NCBI GenBank assembly: GCA_020831805.1
Contig: JAFIFX010000019.1
Location: 1-50,034 of the forward strand
Source: Planctomycetota bacterium
GTDB lineage: Bacteria > Planctomycetota > Phycisphaerae > Phycisphaerales > UBA1924
Direction: 5' to 3'
DNA: 50,034 bases
Below are positions 40,783 through 48,344 of the stretch, piece after piece (position 1 is the stretch's first letter; every line of letters begins with the position of its first letter). Both the position numbers and the translations under genes were made by a program. A model generated the notes under the pieces. The model had not been told where the DNA came from, did not search any database, and saw nothing but the letters and a program-made list of their open reading frames with translations.

Positions 40783-42570
40783 CTACCGGGGCGTGGGCGG
40801 GGCCGTCGAGGCGGGCGGGTCGAGGGGGATGGTCAGGAGGAACTCGGCCCCGTGGGCGCGTCGCCGGACGAGGCGGAGGTCGCCGCCCATCTCGCGGGCC
40901 AGGCCTCGGGAGAGGGCCAGGCCCAGGCCCAGGCCGGGGCGGCTGCCCTCGGCGGCGCCGGGGCCGCGCTGGAACTCGCCGAAGACCCGCTCGCGTTCGC
41001 GCCGGGGGATGCCCCGGCCGTGGTCGGCGACGAGGATCTCCAGGTGGCGGTCGCTCACGCTCAGGTCCAGGTGGATGCGGGTGTCGGCGTCCTCGGCCTG
41101 CTTCTCGTCCGAGGGCAGGGCGTACTTGCAGGCGTTCTCGACGAGGTTCATCAGAATCCGTTCGACCGAGCGTGGGTCGCAGGTGACGGTGGGGCGCGGC
41201 TCGGCCTCGATCGGCGGCTCGGCCGAGACGATCAGGTCCATGCCGGACTGCTCGGCCCGGCGGCTGAGCACGGGTCGGACGCGGGCGAGCAGTTCGGACG
41301 CGGAGACCGACCGTTCACCGGGCGGGCGGGCCGCGCCGGGGCGTCGCCGGGTCAGGCGGGCGTACTCGAGCACATTCTCGACGATCTCGCCGAGGCGGAT
41401 CGACTCGCGCTCCAGCGTGCCGAGGTATTCGGCCTGGGCTTTCTCGTCGGTGACCATGCCGCCGGCGAGCATCTGGGCGTAGAGCCGGAAGGTGGTCAGC
41501 GGGGTGCGCAGCTCGTGGGTGACCGCGCCGACGAAGCGGGCCCGCCGGTCGGACAGACGCATCGTCGCGCGCAGGACCAGGCCGACCGCCGCCAGCGCAC
41601 CCAGCGTGGCGATCCAGGTGATCAGCAGGGCCCAGAGCGCGGGGGTCATGCGGGCGGGCGGGCTGGGGGCGAAGTCACCGGGGATGAGCAGGGCGGGGAC
41701 GGTGGCCAGGCGGAAGCCGCGGCCGTCGCGTTCGATCTGCCCGGCGGCCGTGCCGTGGGCGGGGACCAGGGTCGCGCCGGGGATCAGGTCCTGCACCGAT
41801 CGCTCCAGCGTGTCGCGCAGGCCCGCCCAGTCCATGGTGACGCCCTCGGTCCGCGTGCCGGCATCCGTGGGGATGTTGCGGACGAGGACCAGGTCCAGCC
41901 GGTCGGGCTCGGTCTCGACCCAGCGCGGCTCGAGGCGGAGCGACTCCGACGCGCCGACCCGGGCCGGCTCGTCCGCCGCGGTAAAAGCGTGCAGGGGGGG
42001 TGACTCGGCGGCCTCACGCTGCGGTTCCTCCGCCTCGCCATGCATCGTGCGGGCCCGGGCCGGGGGCGAGGCGGCGGGGTCCACGCTCTGCGCGAGGTCG
42101 GCGACCTGCCGGCGCACCTGGTAATCGAACGCCAGCTCCGTTTCGATCTTCCGCGCGTCGTCATGCTCCGGCTCGGACTCGGCCGCATGCTGGGGCGCGT
42201 TGATCAGGCGGTCGCCGATGGCCCGGTTCTTCGGGTCGCTGGCGTCGATGTTGCGCAGGGCGTCGACGGAGAAGAATCCTTCCACGAACGGCGCGGGCCG
42301 CTGTGGCGCCGCGCCGCGACGGGCGTCCGCGAAGCTTGATACCCCATCGCCCGGCGAGCGCGCTGCCTCCATGGCGATGATCGGGGCGAGCTGCGAATCC
42401 ACCCGCCACAGGGCGAGCCGGATGGCCTCTTGTCGCTGGGCGAGCTCACGGTTGGTCTGGTTGCGGTGCTCGAGGCGGGACACGGACAGACTCGCCCACG
42501 CCAGCGCGCCGACCACCGCGATGGCGCCGGCCCAGAACACCCACCACATCACCGGTCGGCGCGCGTTCAT
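40783..42570 (-). CDS. Membrane sensor histidine kinase
   Basis: The 595-residue kinase has a first membrane helix at about residues 8-28 and a second at about 310-333 (ALLITWIATLGALAAVGLVL). Between them lies an unusually large periplasmic part of about 280 residues, with low-complexity stretches (AAESEPEHDDARKIE, ASPPARARTMHGEAEEPQRE). The cytoplasmic core has the H box FVGAVTHELRTPLTTFRLYA with His352, N box LMNLVENACKYALPSDEK, G1 VADHGRGIPRRERERVF and G2 GLGLGLALSRGLA. Its start overlaps the stop of the response regulator gene by 4 bp, so both are coupled. The signal is unknown. Confidence 0.9.
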   Translation of the reverse strand: MNARRPVMWWVFWAGAIAVVGALAWASLSVSRLEHRNQTNRELAQRQEAIRLALWRVDSQLAPIIAMEAARSPGDGVSSFADARRGAAPQRPAPFVEGFFSVDALRNIDASDPKNRAIGDRLINAPQHAAESEPEHDDARKIETELAFDYQVRRQVADLAQSVDPAASPPARARTMHGEAEEPQREAAESPPLHAFTAADEPARVGASESLRLEPRWVETEPDRLDLVLVRNIPTDAGTRTEGVTMDWAGLRDTLERSVQDLIPGATLVPAHGTAAGQIERDGRGFRLATVPALLIPGDFAPSPPARMTPALWALLITWIATLGALAAVGLVLRATMRLSDRRARFVGAVTHELRTPLTTFRLYAQMLAGGMVTDEKAQAEYLGTLERESIRLGEIVENVLEYARLTRRRPGAARPPGERSVSASELLARVRPVLSRRAEQSGMDLIVSAEPPIEAEPRPTVTCDPRSVERILMNLVENACKYALPSDEKQAEDADTRIHLDLSVSDRHLEILVADHGRGIPRRERERVFGEFQRGPGAAEGSRPGLGLGLALSRGLAREMGGDLRLVRRRAHGAEFLLTIPLDPPASTAPPTPR

Positions 42571-43322
42571 GCCGGGCGCTCCGTGACGGCGGGGGGGTTT
42601 GGGGGGGGCGGTGGGGACGGCGGGGCTTCGGCGGCGACGAGCATGTAGCCCTTGCCGCGGACGGTCTGGATGACCGCCGGCTCGTTGGGGTCGTCGTCGA
42701 GGGTCTCGCGGATGCGTGCGATGGTCATGTCGACGGTGCGGGTGTGCGTGCCGCGGGGGTCCAGGCCCCAGACGCGCTGGAGCAGCTCGTCGCGCGAGAC
42801 GGCGCGGCCGGGGTTGGCCGCCAGGTAGCCGATGACCTCGGCCTCGCGCTCGGTCAGCGTGCGCCGGGCGCCGCTGGGCAGCACCGCCTCGCGGCGTTCG
42901 AAGTCGATGGTCCGCCCGGCGATGGTCAGGGCCGAGCGGCGCGACGGGCGCGCCGGTGAACGCCGGAGCACCGCCTCGACCCGGGCGATCAGCTCGTCGA
43001 TGCCGAAGGGCTTGACGACATAATCGTCCGCGCCCAGGCGCAGGCCGCGGACCCGGTCCTCCTCCTCGCCGCGGGCGGTCAGGAAGATGACCGGCTGTTC
43101 CGGGCGCGACTTGCGCAGCTCGGCGAGCACCTCCATGCCGTCCATGCCGGGCATCATGATGTCCAGCAGCACCAGGTCCGAATCGATCGCCAGGGCGAGG
43201 TCGAGGCCCGACTTACCGTCCGCGGCCTCGTGCACGCTGTAGCCGTTGAAGCGGAGCATGTCGACCACGCCCCGCCGGATGGCGGCGTCATCCTCCACAA
43301 CCAGGATCACGCCCAGCGACAT
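42567..43322 (-). CDS. Response regulator, OmpR/PhoB family
   Basis: The 251-residue protein has a receiver domain with acidic pair Asp11-Asp12 (VVEDD), phosphoacceptor Asp54 (LVLLDIMMPGMDG), the Thr in FLTARGEEED and Lys104 (VVKPFG). A winged-helix DNA-binding domain follows at about 135-235 (LTEREAEVIGYLAANPGRAV, VDMTIARIRETLDDDP, IQTVRGKGYML). A Pro-rich tail of about 20 residues ends the protein. It precedes and overlaps the kinase gene (4 bp) and would be its partner. Family members bind tandem direct repeats spaced 11 bp; such an array stands upstream at 45049-45087. Confidence 0.93.
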   Translation of the reverse strand: MSLGVILVVEDDAAIRRGVVDMLRFNGYSVHEAADGKSGLDLALAIDSDLVLLDIMMPGMDGMEVLAELRKSRPEQPVIFLTARGEEEDRVRGLRLGADDYVVKPFGIDELIARVEAVLRRSPARPSRRSALTIAGRTIDFERREAVLPSGARRTLTEREAEVIGYLAANPGRAVSRDELLQRVWGLDPRGTHTRTVDMTIARIRETLDDDPNEPAVIQTVRGKGYMLVAAEAPPSPPPPPNPPAVTERPA

Positions 43323-43353
43323 GCGATGTGCCTCCCAAGGGTGACAATGGCCA

Positions 43354-43373
43354 CGGCCCGCGTCGGCGGGCCG
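43354..43373 (-). terminator. GC hairpin between the DUF4139 and response regulator genes
   Basis: CGGCCCGC (43354-43361) pairs with GCGGGCCG (43366-43373), loop GTCG. It lies in the 66-bp gap after the DUF4139 stop. There is no U tract, so it may only dampen read-through into the two-component genes. Confidence 0.35.
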
Positions 43374-43388
43374 CAGGCCGGTTCCAGC

Positions 43389-44891
43389 TTACCACGAATA
43401 GCGGACGGTGTAGGTCACCTTCTCCTCCTCGTCGGGGCGGAGCATGACGGGGACATGGAACATCCGCGCGTCGAGCATCTCGTGCCGGTGGCTGATGTCC
43501 TGGATCTCGGCGTTGACCCAGCGGTACAGGCGTTCCTGCACGACCACCTCGACCGGCTCGGCCTTGCGGTTGCGCAGCGTGACCTCGATGGTCTCGGTGA
43601 TCCAGTTGCGCCCGCGCTCGAACGACACCTGGCGGCGTTCGCCGACGACATCGAAGGCGTTGCCGAGCATGATCATGACCTCCTCGCCGCGGGGCGTATG
43701 GTCGATCACGCTCTCGCCGATGAACTCCTCGGAGCCGTCGGCCTCGTCGGTCTGGTTGACGCGCATCCGACCGGAGGGCAACGGGATGCCCATGCCGTGC
43801 TCTTCCTTGTTCTCGAACTTGAGGTAGACGGCGACCTTCGCGTCGGTGTTCAAACCGAAGTTCTGGTCGGACGCGGGCTGGTTGCCGAACCAGCGGACCC
43901 CGGCGAGCCCATCGAAGAGCAGGATCTTCCTCGCCGGCACGCCGCGGGCGGTCTCGAACAGCTCCATCTGCTTGGTGGAGCGGTCGGGGATGGTCGTCGG
44001 GCGTCCGAGCGTGTAGAGGTGGTACTCGAAGAAGGCCTTCTGCTCGAAGCCTTCATCCTGGCCGCGTGTTCGGAAGGCGACGGCCGCGTCGTACATCCTC
44101 TCGGGCCGCGCCGGCTCGGCGCGGTGGACATCGCCGGCGACGAGCTTGAGGGTCGCGTCCTCGTAGGTCCCGCCGGACTGGTTGAGGATCGAAACCCACG
44201 CGCCGATGTCCAGCGTGCCGCTGTTCTCGTCCGCGCCGGGGGTGAAGAGCAGGTTGTAGTCGGCCCACCAGGTGATGCCGCTGGTCTGGTAGGTGACGCG
44301 GGTCTCCTGCTCGCCCGTGCGGTCCGACGCCAGCGTCCAGATGAGCGTAGGCCGGGTGATGAGCCCCTCGGCCAGCGAGGGGAAGACCACGCCGTTGTAG
44401 CCCTCCTGGAACTGGATCCGCCCGTCCCTGCCCTGGAGCAGCATGCCGCCGCCGGCGACGGACATCAGCGTCATCTCCTGACCCTGGAAGTAGATGGTCC
44501 GGTCGATGTAGCGCTCGAGCATCTTGTCCATACTCAGCAGGTCGAAGCGGTAGTCCTGCTCGAGCACGCGGGTGCCGTCGGGATCGCTGAGCGAGGTGAA
44601 GCGAACCGTGGTCGGGTCGAGCAGGGCGGCGACATCCTGGAAACTCACCGTCGACACGCCGCGCTCGATCTCCAGCGTGCGGTCCTGGCGGACCATGGCG
44701 TAGCCGGGGACCCGGTTCCACCGCCCGGCCGCCGTGCTCTGCCCGGGCGTAGGCCGGTACAGCTCGGGCGGGATAGCGCCCGGGGTGGCGGTGGAGTAAA
44801 TGGTCAGGGCCGTTCCCCCGGCCTGCAGGGTGGCCGCAAGCCCTCCGGTGGCCGCGAGCATCGCGATGACGGTGGTGCGTGAGATTCGCAT
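43389..44891 (-). CDS. Secreted DUF4139 domain protein
   Basis: The 500-residue product has a signal peptide (MRISRTTVIAMLAATGGLAA). The central part TYQTSGITWWADYNLLFTPG, GTLDIGAWVSILNQSGGTYE and DATLKLVAGDVHR matches the DUF4139 family core, and the end LRNRKAEPVEVVVQERLYRW, KVTYTVRYSW fits too. Many family members lie in the envelope; the biochemical role is not known. GGGAGGA lies before the ATG at 44891. It is followed by the two-component genes on the same strand. The upstream spacer carries a 9-bp inverted repeat and a GTCAC array. The frame stays open to 45053 but the signal peptide decides the start. Confidence 0.85.
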   Translation of the reverse strand: MRISRTTVIAMLAATGGLAATLQAGGTALTIYSTATPGAIPPELYRPTPGQSTAAGRWNRVPGYAMVRQDRTLEIERGVSTVSFQDVAALLDPTTVRFTSLSDPDGTRVLEQDYRFDLLSMDKMLERYIDRTIYFQGQEMTLMSVAGGGMLLQGRDGRIQFQEGYNGVVFPSLAEGLITRPTLIWTLASDRTGEQETRVTYQTSGITWWADYNLLFTPGADENSGTLDIGAWVSILNQSGGTYEDATLKLVAGDVHRAEPARPERMYDAAVAFRTRGQDEGFEQKAFFEYHLYTLGRPTTIPDRSTKQMELFETARGVPARKILLFDGLAGVRWFGNQPASDQNFGLNTDAKVAVYLKFENKEEHGMGIPLPSGRMRVNQTDEADGSEEFIGESVIDHTPRGEEVMIMLGNAFDVVGERRQVSFERGRNWITETIEVTLRNRKAEPVEVVVQERLYRWVNAEIQDISHRHEMLDARMFHVPVMLRPDEEEKVTYTVRYSW

Positions 44892-44931
44892 GGTTCCTCC
44901 CTTGGGGTCTGTCCTTGGACACTTGAGTATT

Positions 44932-44958
44932 GAACCCACTTTGGTTCGGAGTGGGTTC
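44932..44958. repeat. Inverted repeat in the DUF4139 leader
   Basis: GAACCCACT (44932-44940) and AGTGGGTTC (44950-44958) form perfect 9-bp arms around nine bases, 41-67 bp before the start codon. It may be an operator or an RNA hairpin. Confidence 0.5.
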
Positions 44959-45048
44959 GGTGCATTGACTTTCCGCCGCGGACTCCCGGGAGCACGACGC
45001 TCCCATCCGCCCGACGCATACTGATACCGTTCGCGACGCGTCCCGGCC

Positions 45049-45087
45049 GTCACCGCTTTGTCACGGCTCGTGTCACACGCGTGTCAC
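45049..45087. promoter_or_regulatory. Array of four GTCAC elements, 11-12 bp apart
   Basis: GTCAC occurs at 45049, 45060, 45072 and 45083, so starts lie 11, 12 and 11 bp apart, about one helical turn each. The last two are in perfect 11-bp repeats (GTGTCACACGC). This is the geometry of operators of PhoB/OmpR-type regulators (TGTCA direct repeats with an 11-bp period). The nearest downstream gene is DUF4139, 158 bp away. Confidence 0.5.
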
Positions 45088-45094
45088 ACGCGCA

Positions 45095-46435
45095 TCAGTC
45101 GCGATGCGTCCGGGCCATCAGTTCCCGCGGCAGGGCCAGCGTGATCAGCCCCGCGACAAACAACGCCCCGGCCGTGGCCAGGAACGCGGCGCTGAGCCCC
45201 AGCCCGCCCATCAGGCCGTACTGCACCCACTCGGCCGCCATCGGCCCGGCGAAGGCGAAGGCCCACGCCCCACCGAGCATCAGCCCGCTGGCCAGGCTCG
45301 TCCGGTGCGGCAGCATCCGCTGGGCCAGGCCCATGCTGATCGGCACGCACGCCCCGAAGCCCGCCCCCGCCAGCACCGACCCCGTCAGCGCCACCGGCGC
45401 GGCCAGCGCGATCGGCACCGCGTCCGTCCACGCCAGCCCGGCGATCGCCACGGCCCCCAGCGTGGGGATCACCCAGAACACCGTCTTCTCGAACCGTGCG
45501 GCGAGCACGAACCCGAGGATCAGCCCCCCGCCGCCCATGCCCACCTGCATCGCGCCCTGGAGCAGGCCGTTGAGCTCCGACGCCCGGGCCCCCAGGATCT
45601 CGGTCATCTCCGCTGCGCCCGCCCGGCGCAGGGTCTGGCGCTCGGCCCACTCGCTGAACAGGTACACCAGCGCCATGTTGACCGTGAAGCGCAGCATGTT
45701 CGACAGATAGAGCACCGCGACCGCGCCCCAGCGGGCCCGCAGCTCACGGCGCTCCCACGACACCGCCGATGCGCCGGAACCGCCGGACTTGTGCGCCACC
45801 CGGTGGATCGAGCACGCGAGCAGCACCACGCAGATCAGGCCGGGGATCATCATCCACCGCAGCGCGTCCAGGCCCCGGGCCATGTCGGCCGGCCCGTCGC
45901 CCGCCCGGGCCGCGGCCTCGACGAACCGGGGCGTGAACACATTGCCCACCATCCCGCCGAGCATGCCGAACAGGAAGAACAACGCCAGGTACCGCGAACG
46001 CCTCGGCCCGGCCAGCCGCCCCACCGCCGCCGCCGAGGGCGGGTGGAACGCGCCGATACCCGCCGCCCCGATCGCGAAGATCAGCGCGAGCTGCCACGCG
46101 TTCTGCGCCATGCCCACATTGGACACCGCCAGCACCGCCACCAGCAGCCCCAGCGTGCCCAGCACCCGGGTGTCCCACCGGTCGCTCAGCCACGCCACCA
46201 GCGGCTGGATCAGCCCCGACGCCACCGACCCCACGCCCAGCAGCAACGCCTTCTGCCGCGCGGTCATCCCGTGCATGACCACCAGCAGCGGCAGCAACGC
46301 GATGATCATGAAACTGAACGCGTCGTTGACGCCGTGGATCAGCACCGTCGCCCACGCCCGCAGGCGCGGCCGCGTCACCCCGCCGGCTCGTTCCAGCGGC
46401 TGCGCAGGCACATCGGGGACCGGAACGGTCGTCAC
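45095..46435 (-). CDS. MFS transporter
   Basis: The 446-residue protein has about 12 membrane helices. The first helix region HGVNDAFSFMIIALLPLLVV, the loop LVAWLSDRWDTRVLGTLGLL and the helix-5 segment GAAGIGAFHPPSAAAVGRLA resemble the fosmidomycin-resistance (Fsr) branch of the superfamily. This is a resemblance only; the substrate is unknown. The start is GTG 46435, 35 bp after the stop of the gamma-glutamyltransferase gene, so the two may form an operon. The frame and length fit the family. Confidence 0.85.
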   Translation of the reverse strand: MTTVPVPDVPAQPLERAGGVTRPRLRAWATVLIHGVNDAFSFMIIALLPLLVVMHGMTARQKALLLGVGSVASGLIQPLVAWLSDRWDTRVLGTLGLLVAVLAVSNVGMAQNAWQLALIFAIGAAGIGAFHPPSAAAVGRLAGPRRSRYLALFFLFGMLGGMVGNVFTPRFVEAAARAGDGPADMARGLDALRWMMIPGLICVVLLACSIHRVAHKSGGSGASAVSWERRELRARWGAVAVLYLSNMLRFTVNMALVYLFSEWAERQTLRRAGAAEMTEILGARASELNGLLQGAMQVGMGGGGLILGFVLAARFEKTVFWVIPTLGAVAIAGLAWTDAVPIALAAPVALTGSVLAGAGFGACVPISMGLAQRMLPHRTSLASGLMLGGAWAFAFAGPMAAEWVQYGLMGGLGLSAAFLATAGALFVAGLITLALPRELMARTHRD

Positions 46436-46470
46436 GGGCCAAGCCTAGCCGCGGTGCGTCGCCCAACCAT

Positions 46471-48174
46471 TCAATCCCCCGCCGGTCGCCCGCCCTTGCG
46501 CGGATCGCAGGCCGCCTGCCAGCCGCCCGGCGTGCGTTTGATGATCTGGACATTCCCCACCGCATCGCGCGAGCCGATCGCGTGCCCGCGGGCCGCCAAA
46601 CCCTCGCCCCAGGACCTGGCCCCCGGCTCCAACTCGACCCGGTCGGGCATCCACTGGTGGTGCAGGCGCGGGGCCGCGACCGCGTCGCCCGCGTCCATCC
46701 CCGACAGGGCGTTGAGCATCACCTGCACCGTCCCCGTGATGATCCGCGGCCCGCCCGACGCCCCCACCACCAGCAGGACGCCCTCCCCGTCGAGCACGAT
46801 CGTCGGCGACATGCTCGACAGCGGGCGCTTGCCGACCTCCGGCAGGTTCCGGTCCGACTGCGTCAGCCCGAACGCGTTGGGCGCGCCGCGGATCGTCGTG
46901 AAGTCGTCCATCTCGTTGTTGAGCACGATGCCGTAGGCGTCCACGCCCAGCAGCGACCCGAACCCCAGGTTGATCGTCTCCGTGCACGCCACCGCCCCGC
47001 CCCAGCGGTCCACCGCCGACAGGTGCGCGGTGCCCGCGCCCTCCGCCAGCGCGTCGTGCGTGCCGTAGGCGTCCGTCGCCAGCGCCCGCTCGCCGATCAT
47101 GCCCACCATCCGCGCGATGTTCCCGGGCGCGAGCATGGCCTGGACCGGCACCGCCACGAACGCCGGGTCCGCCAGCCAGCGCGACCGGTCCGCGAAGGCG
47201 TGCTTGAGCGCCTCGACGAAGCGGTGCCGACGCTCATCGGTGTCGATCGGTTCACGCGGGGCCATGCCCATCGCCGCCATGATCGCCAGCGTCTGCACGA
47301 TCGTCGTCCCGCCCGACGACGGCGGCGGCATGCACAACAGCCGCAGCCCGCCCACCTCCGCGATCAGCGGCTCGACCTCCAGGGGCCGATACGCCCGCCA
47401 CTGGTCCAGCGTCATCACGCCGCCGTCGGCGTTGACCGCCCCGACCACCGCCCGGCCCAGGTCGTCGTCCTCGCCGAACGACACGCACGCCTCGAGCGCC
47501 CGCGCCAGCGCCGGGCTGACGATCCGGTCGCCCTCGCGCACGCGCCCCGAACGCAGGTAGGTCTCCCACACCAGCGGGAACCGTTGCTGCCATGCCGGGT
47601 TGCGCTCGAACCGGGCGATCAGCCCCCGCGCCGCGCCCATGTAGTGGTCATCGACGACGAACCCGTGCTTTGCCGCACGGATCGCCGGCGCCAGCACCGT
47701 CGCCCGGTCCAGCGTGCCGTAGTGCTCCAGGGCGTACAGCAGCCCCGCGATCGTCCCCGGCACCGCCACCGCCGCCCCGCCGATGGTGCTCGACCGCCCG
47801 GTCTGCTCGAAGAAGTCCGGCCCGACGGGGCTGGTCTCGCGGTAGTTGATCGCCGTGGTCACCGCGCCGTGCGTCGGGTCATCGGGCAGGTGGATGACCA
47901 TGAACCCCCCGCCGCCCAGCCCGCACGAGTACGGACGCACCACCGCCAGCGTGAACGACGCCGCCACCGCCGCGTCGACCGCGTTGCCGCCCCTGGCGAG
48001 CATCCGCGCCCCGGCCTCGGACGCGAGGTGGTGGTCCGCCGCGACCGCGCCACCGGGGAAGACCCCGTAGTAATCTCGGACCGTCCGGATCCCCGGCGAG
48101 CACCCCGCCAGCACAAGAGCGAGCAGAAGGAGCAACGCGAGGGCCGGTCGGGCGGTACCAATCCGTGTCAGCAT
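46471..48174 (-). CDS. ggt: Gamma-glutamyltransferase, lipoprotein form
   Basis: The 567-residue proenzyme cleaves gamma-glutamyl bonds such as that of glutathione and matures by self-cleavage. A lipoprotein signal peptide (LALLLLLALVLAGC) opens it. The large-subunit part has GGNAVDAAVAASFTLAVVRP, SCGLGGGGFMVIH and NYRETSP. The cleavage and catalytic Thr is residue 382 in GAGTAHLSAVDRWGGAVACT. The small subunit continues with GSLLGVDAYGIVLNNEMDDF and SSMSPTIVLDGEG. It would act outside the inner membrane. It is divergent from the carboxypeptidase gene, with a 170-bp spacer. Confidence 0.94.
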   Translation of the reverse strand: MLTRIGTARPALALLLLLALVLAGCSPGIRTVRDYYGVFPGGAVAADHHLASEAGARMLARGGNAVDAAVAASFTLAVVRPYSCGLGGGGFMVIHLPDDPTHGAVTTAINYRETSPVGPDFFEQTGRSSTIGGAAVAVPGTIAGLLYALEHYGTLDRATVLAPAIRAAKHGFVVDDHYMGAARGLIARFERNPAWQQRFPLVWETYLRSGRVREGDRIVSPALARALEACVSFGEDDDLGRAVVGAVNADGGVMTLDQWRAYRPLEVEPLIAEVGGLRLLCMPPPSSGGTTIVQTLAIMAAMGMAPREPIDTDERRHRFVEALKHAFADRSRWLADPAFVAVPVQAMLAPGNIARMVGMIGERALATDAYGTHDALAEGAGTAHLSAVDRWGGAVACTETINLGFGSLLGVDAYGIVLNNEMDDFTTIRGAPNAFGLTQSDRNLPEVGKRPLSSMSPTIVLDGEGVLLVVGASGGPRIITGTVQVMLNALSGMDAGDAVAAPRLHHQWMPDRVELEPGARSWGEGLAARGHAIGSRDAVGNVQIIKRTPGGWQAACDPRKGGRPAGD

Positions 48175-48344
48175 GATGCCAGCGTAGCAAGTTTCGCCCG
48201 AATCAACCCCGGTCCTGACGGGTTGGAAGGAACCGGCCCGGGCCCAGCACGAATCGTCCCCTGCCCCGATTCTCGGGGCTTCCGCGCCCGTTCTGGGTGT
48301 GGACGCACAGGCCCACGGGCCTCAGACAGACCGGAGCTTCCTCC

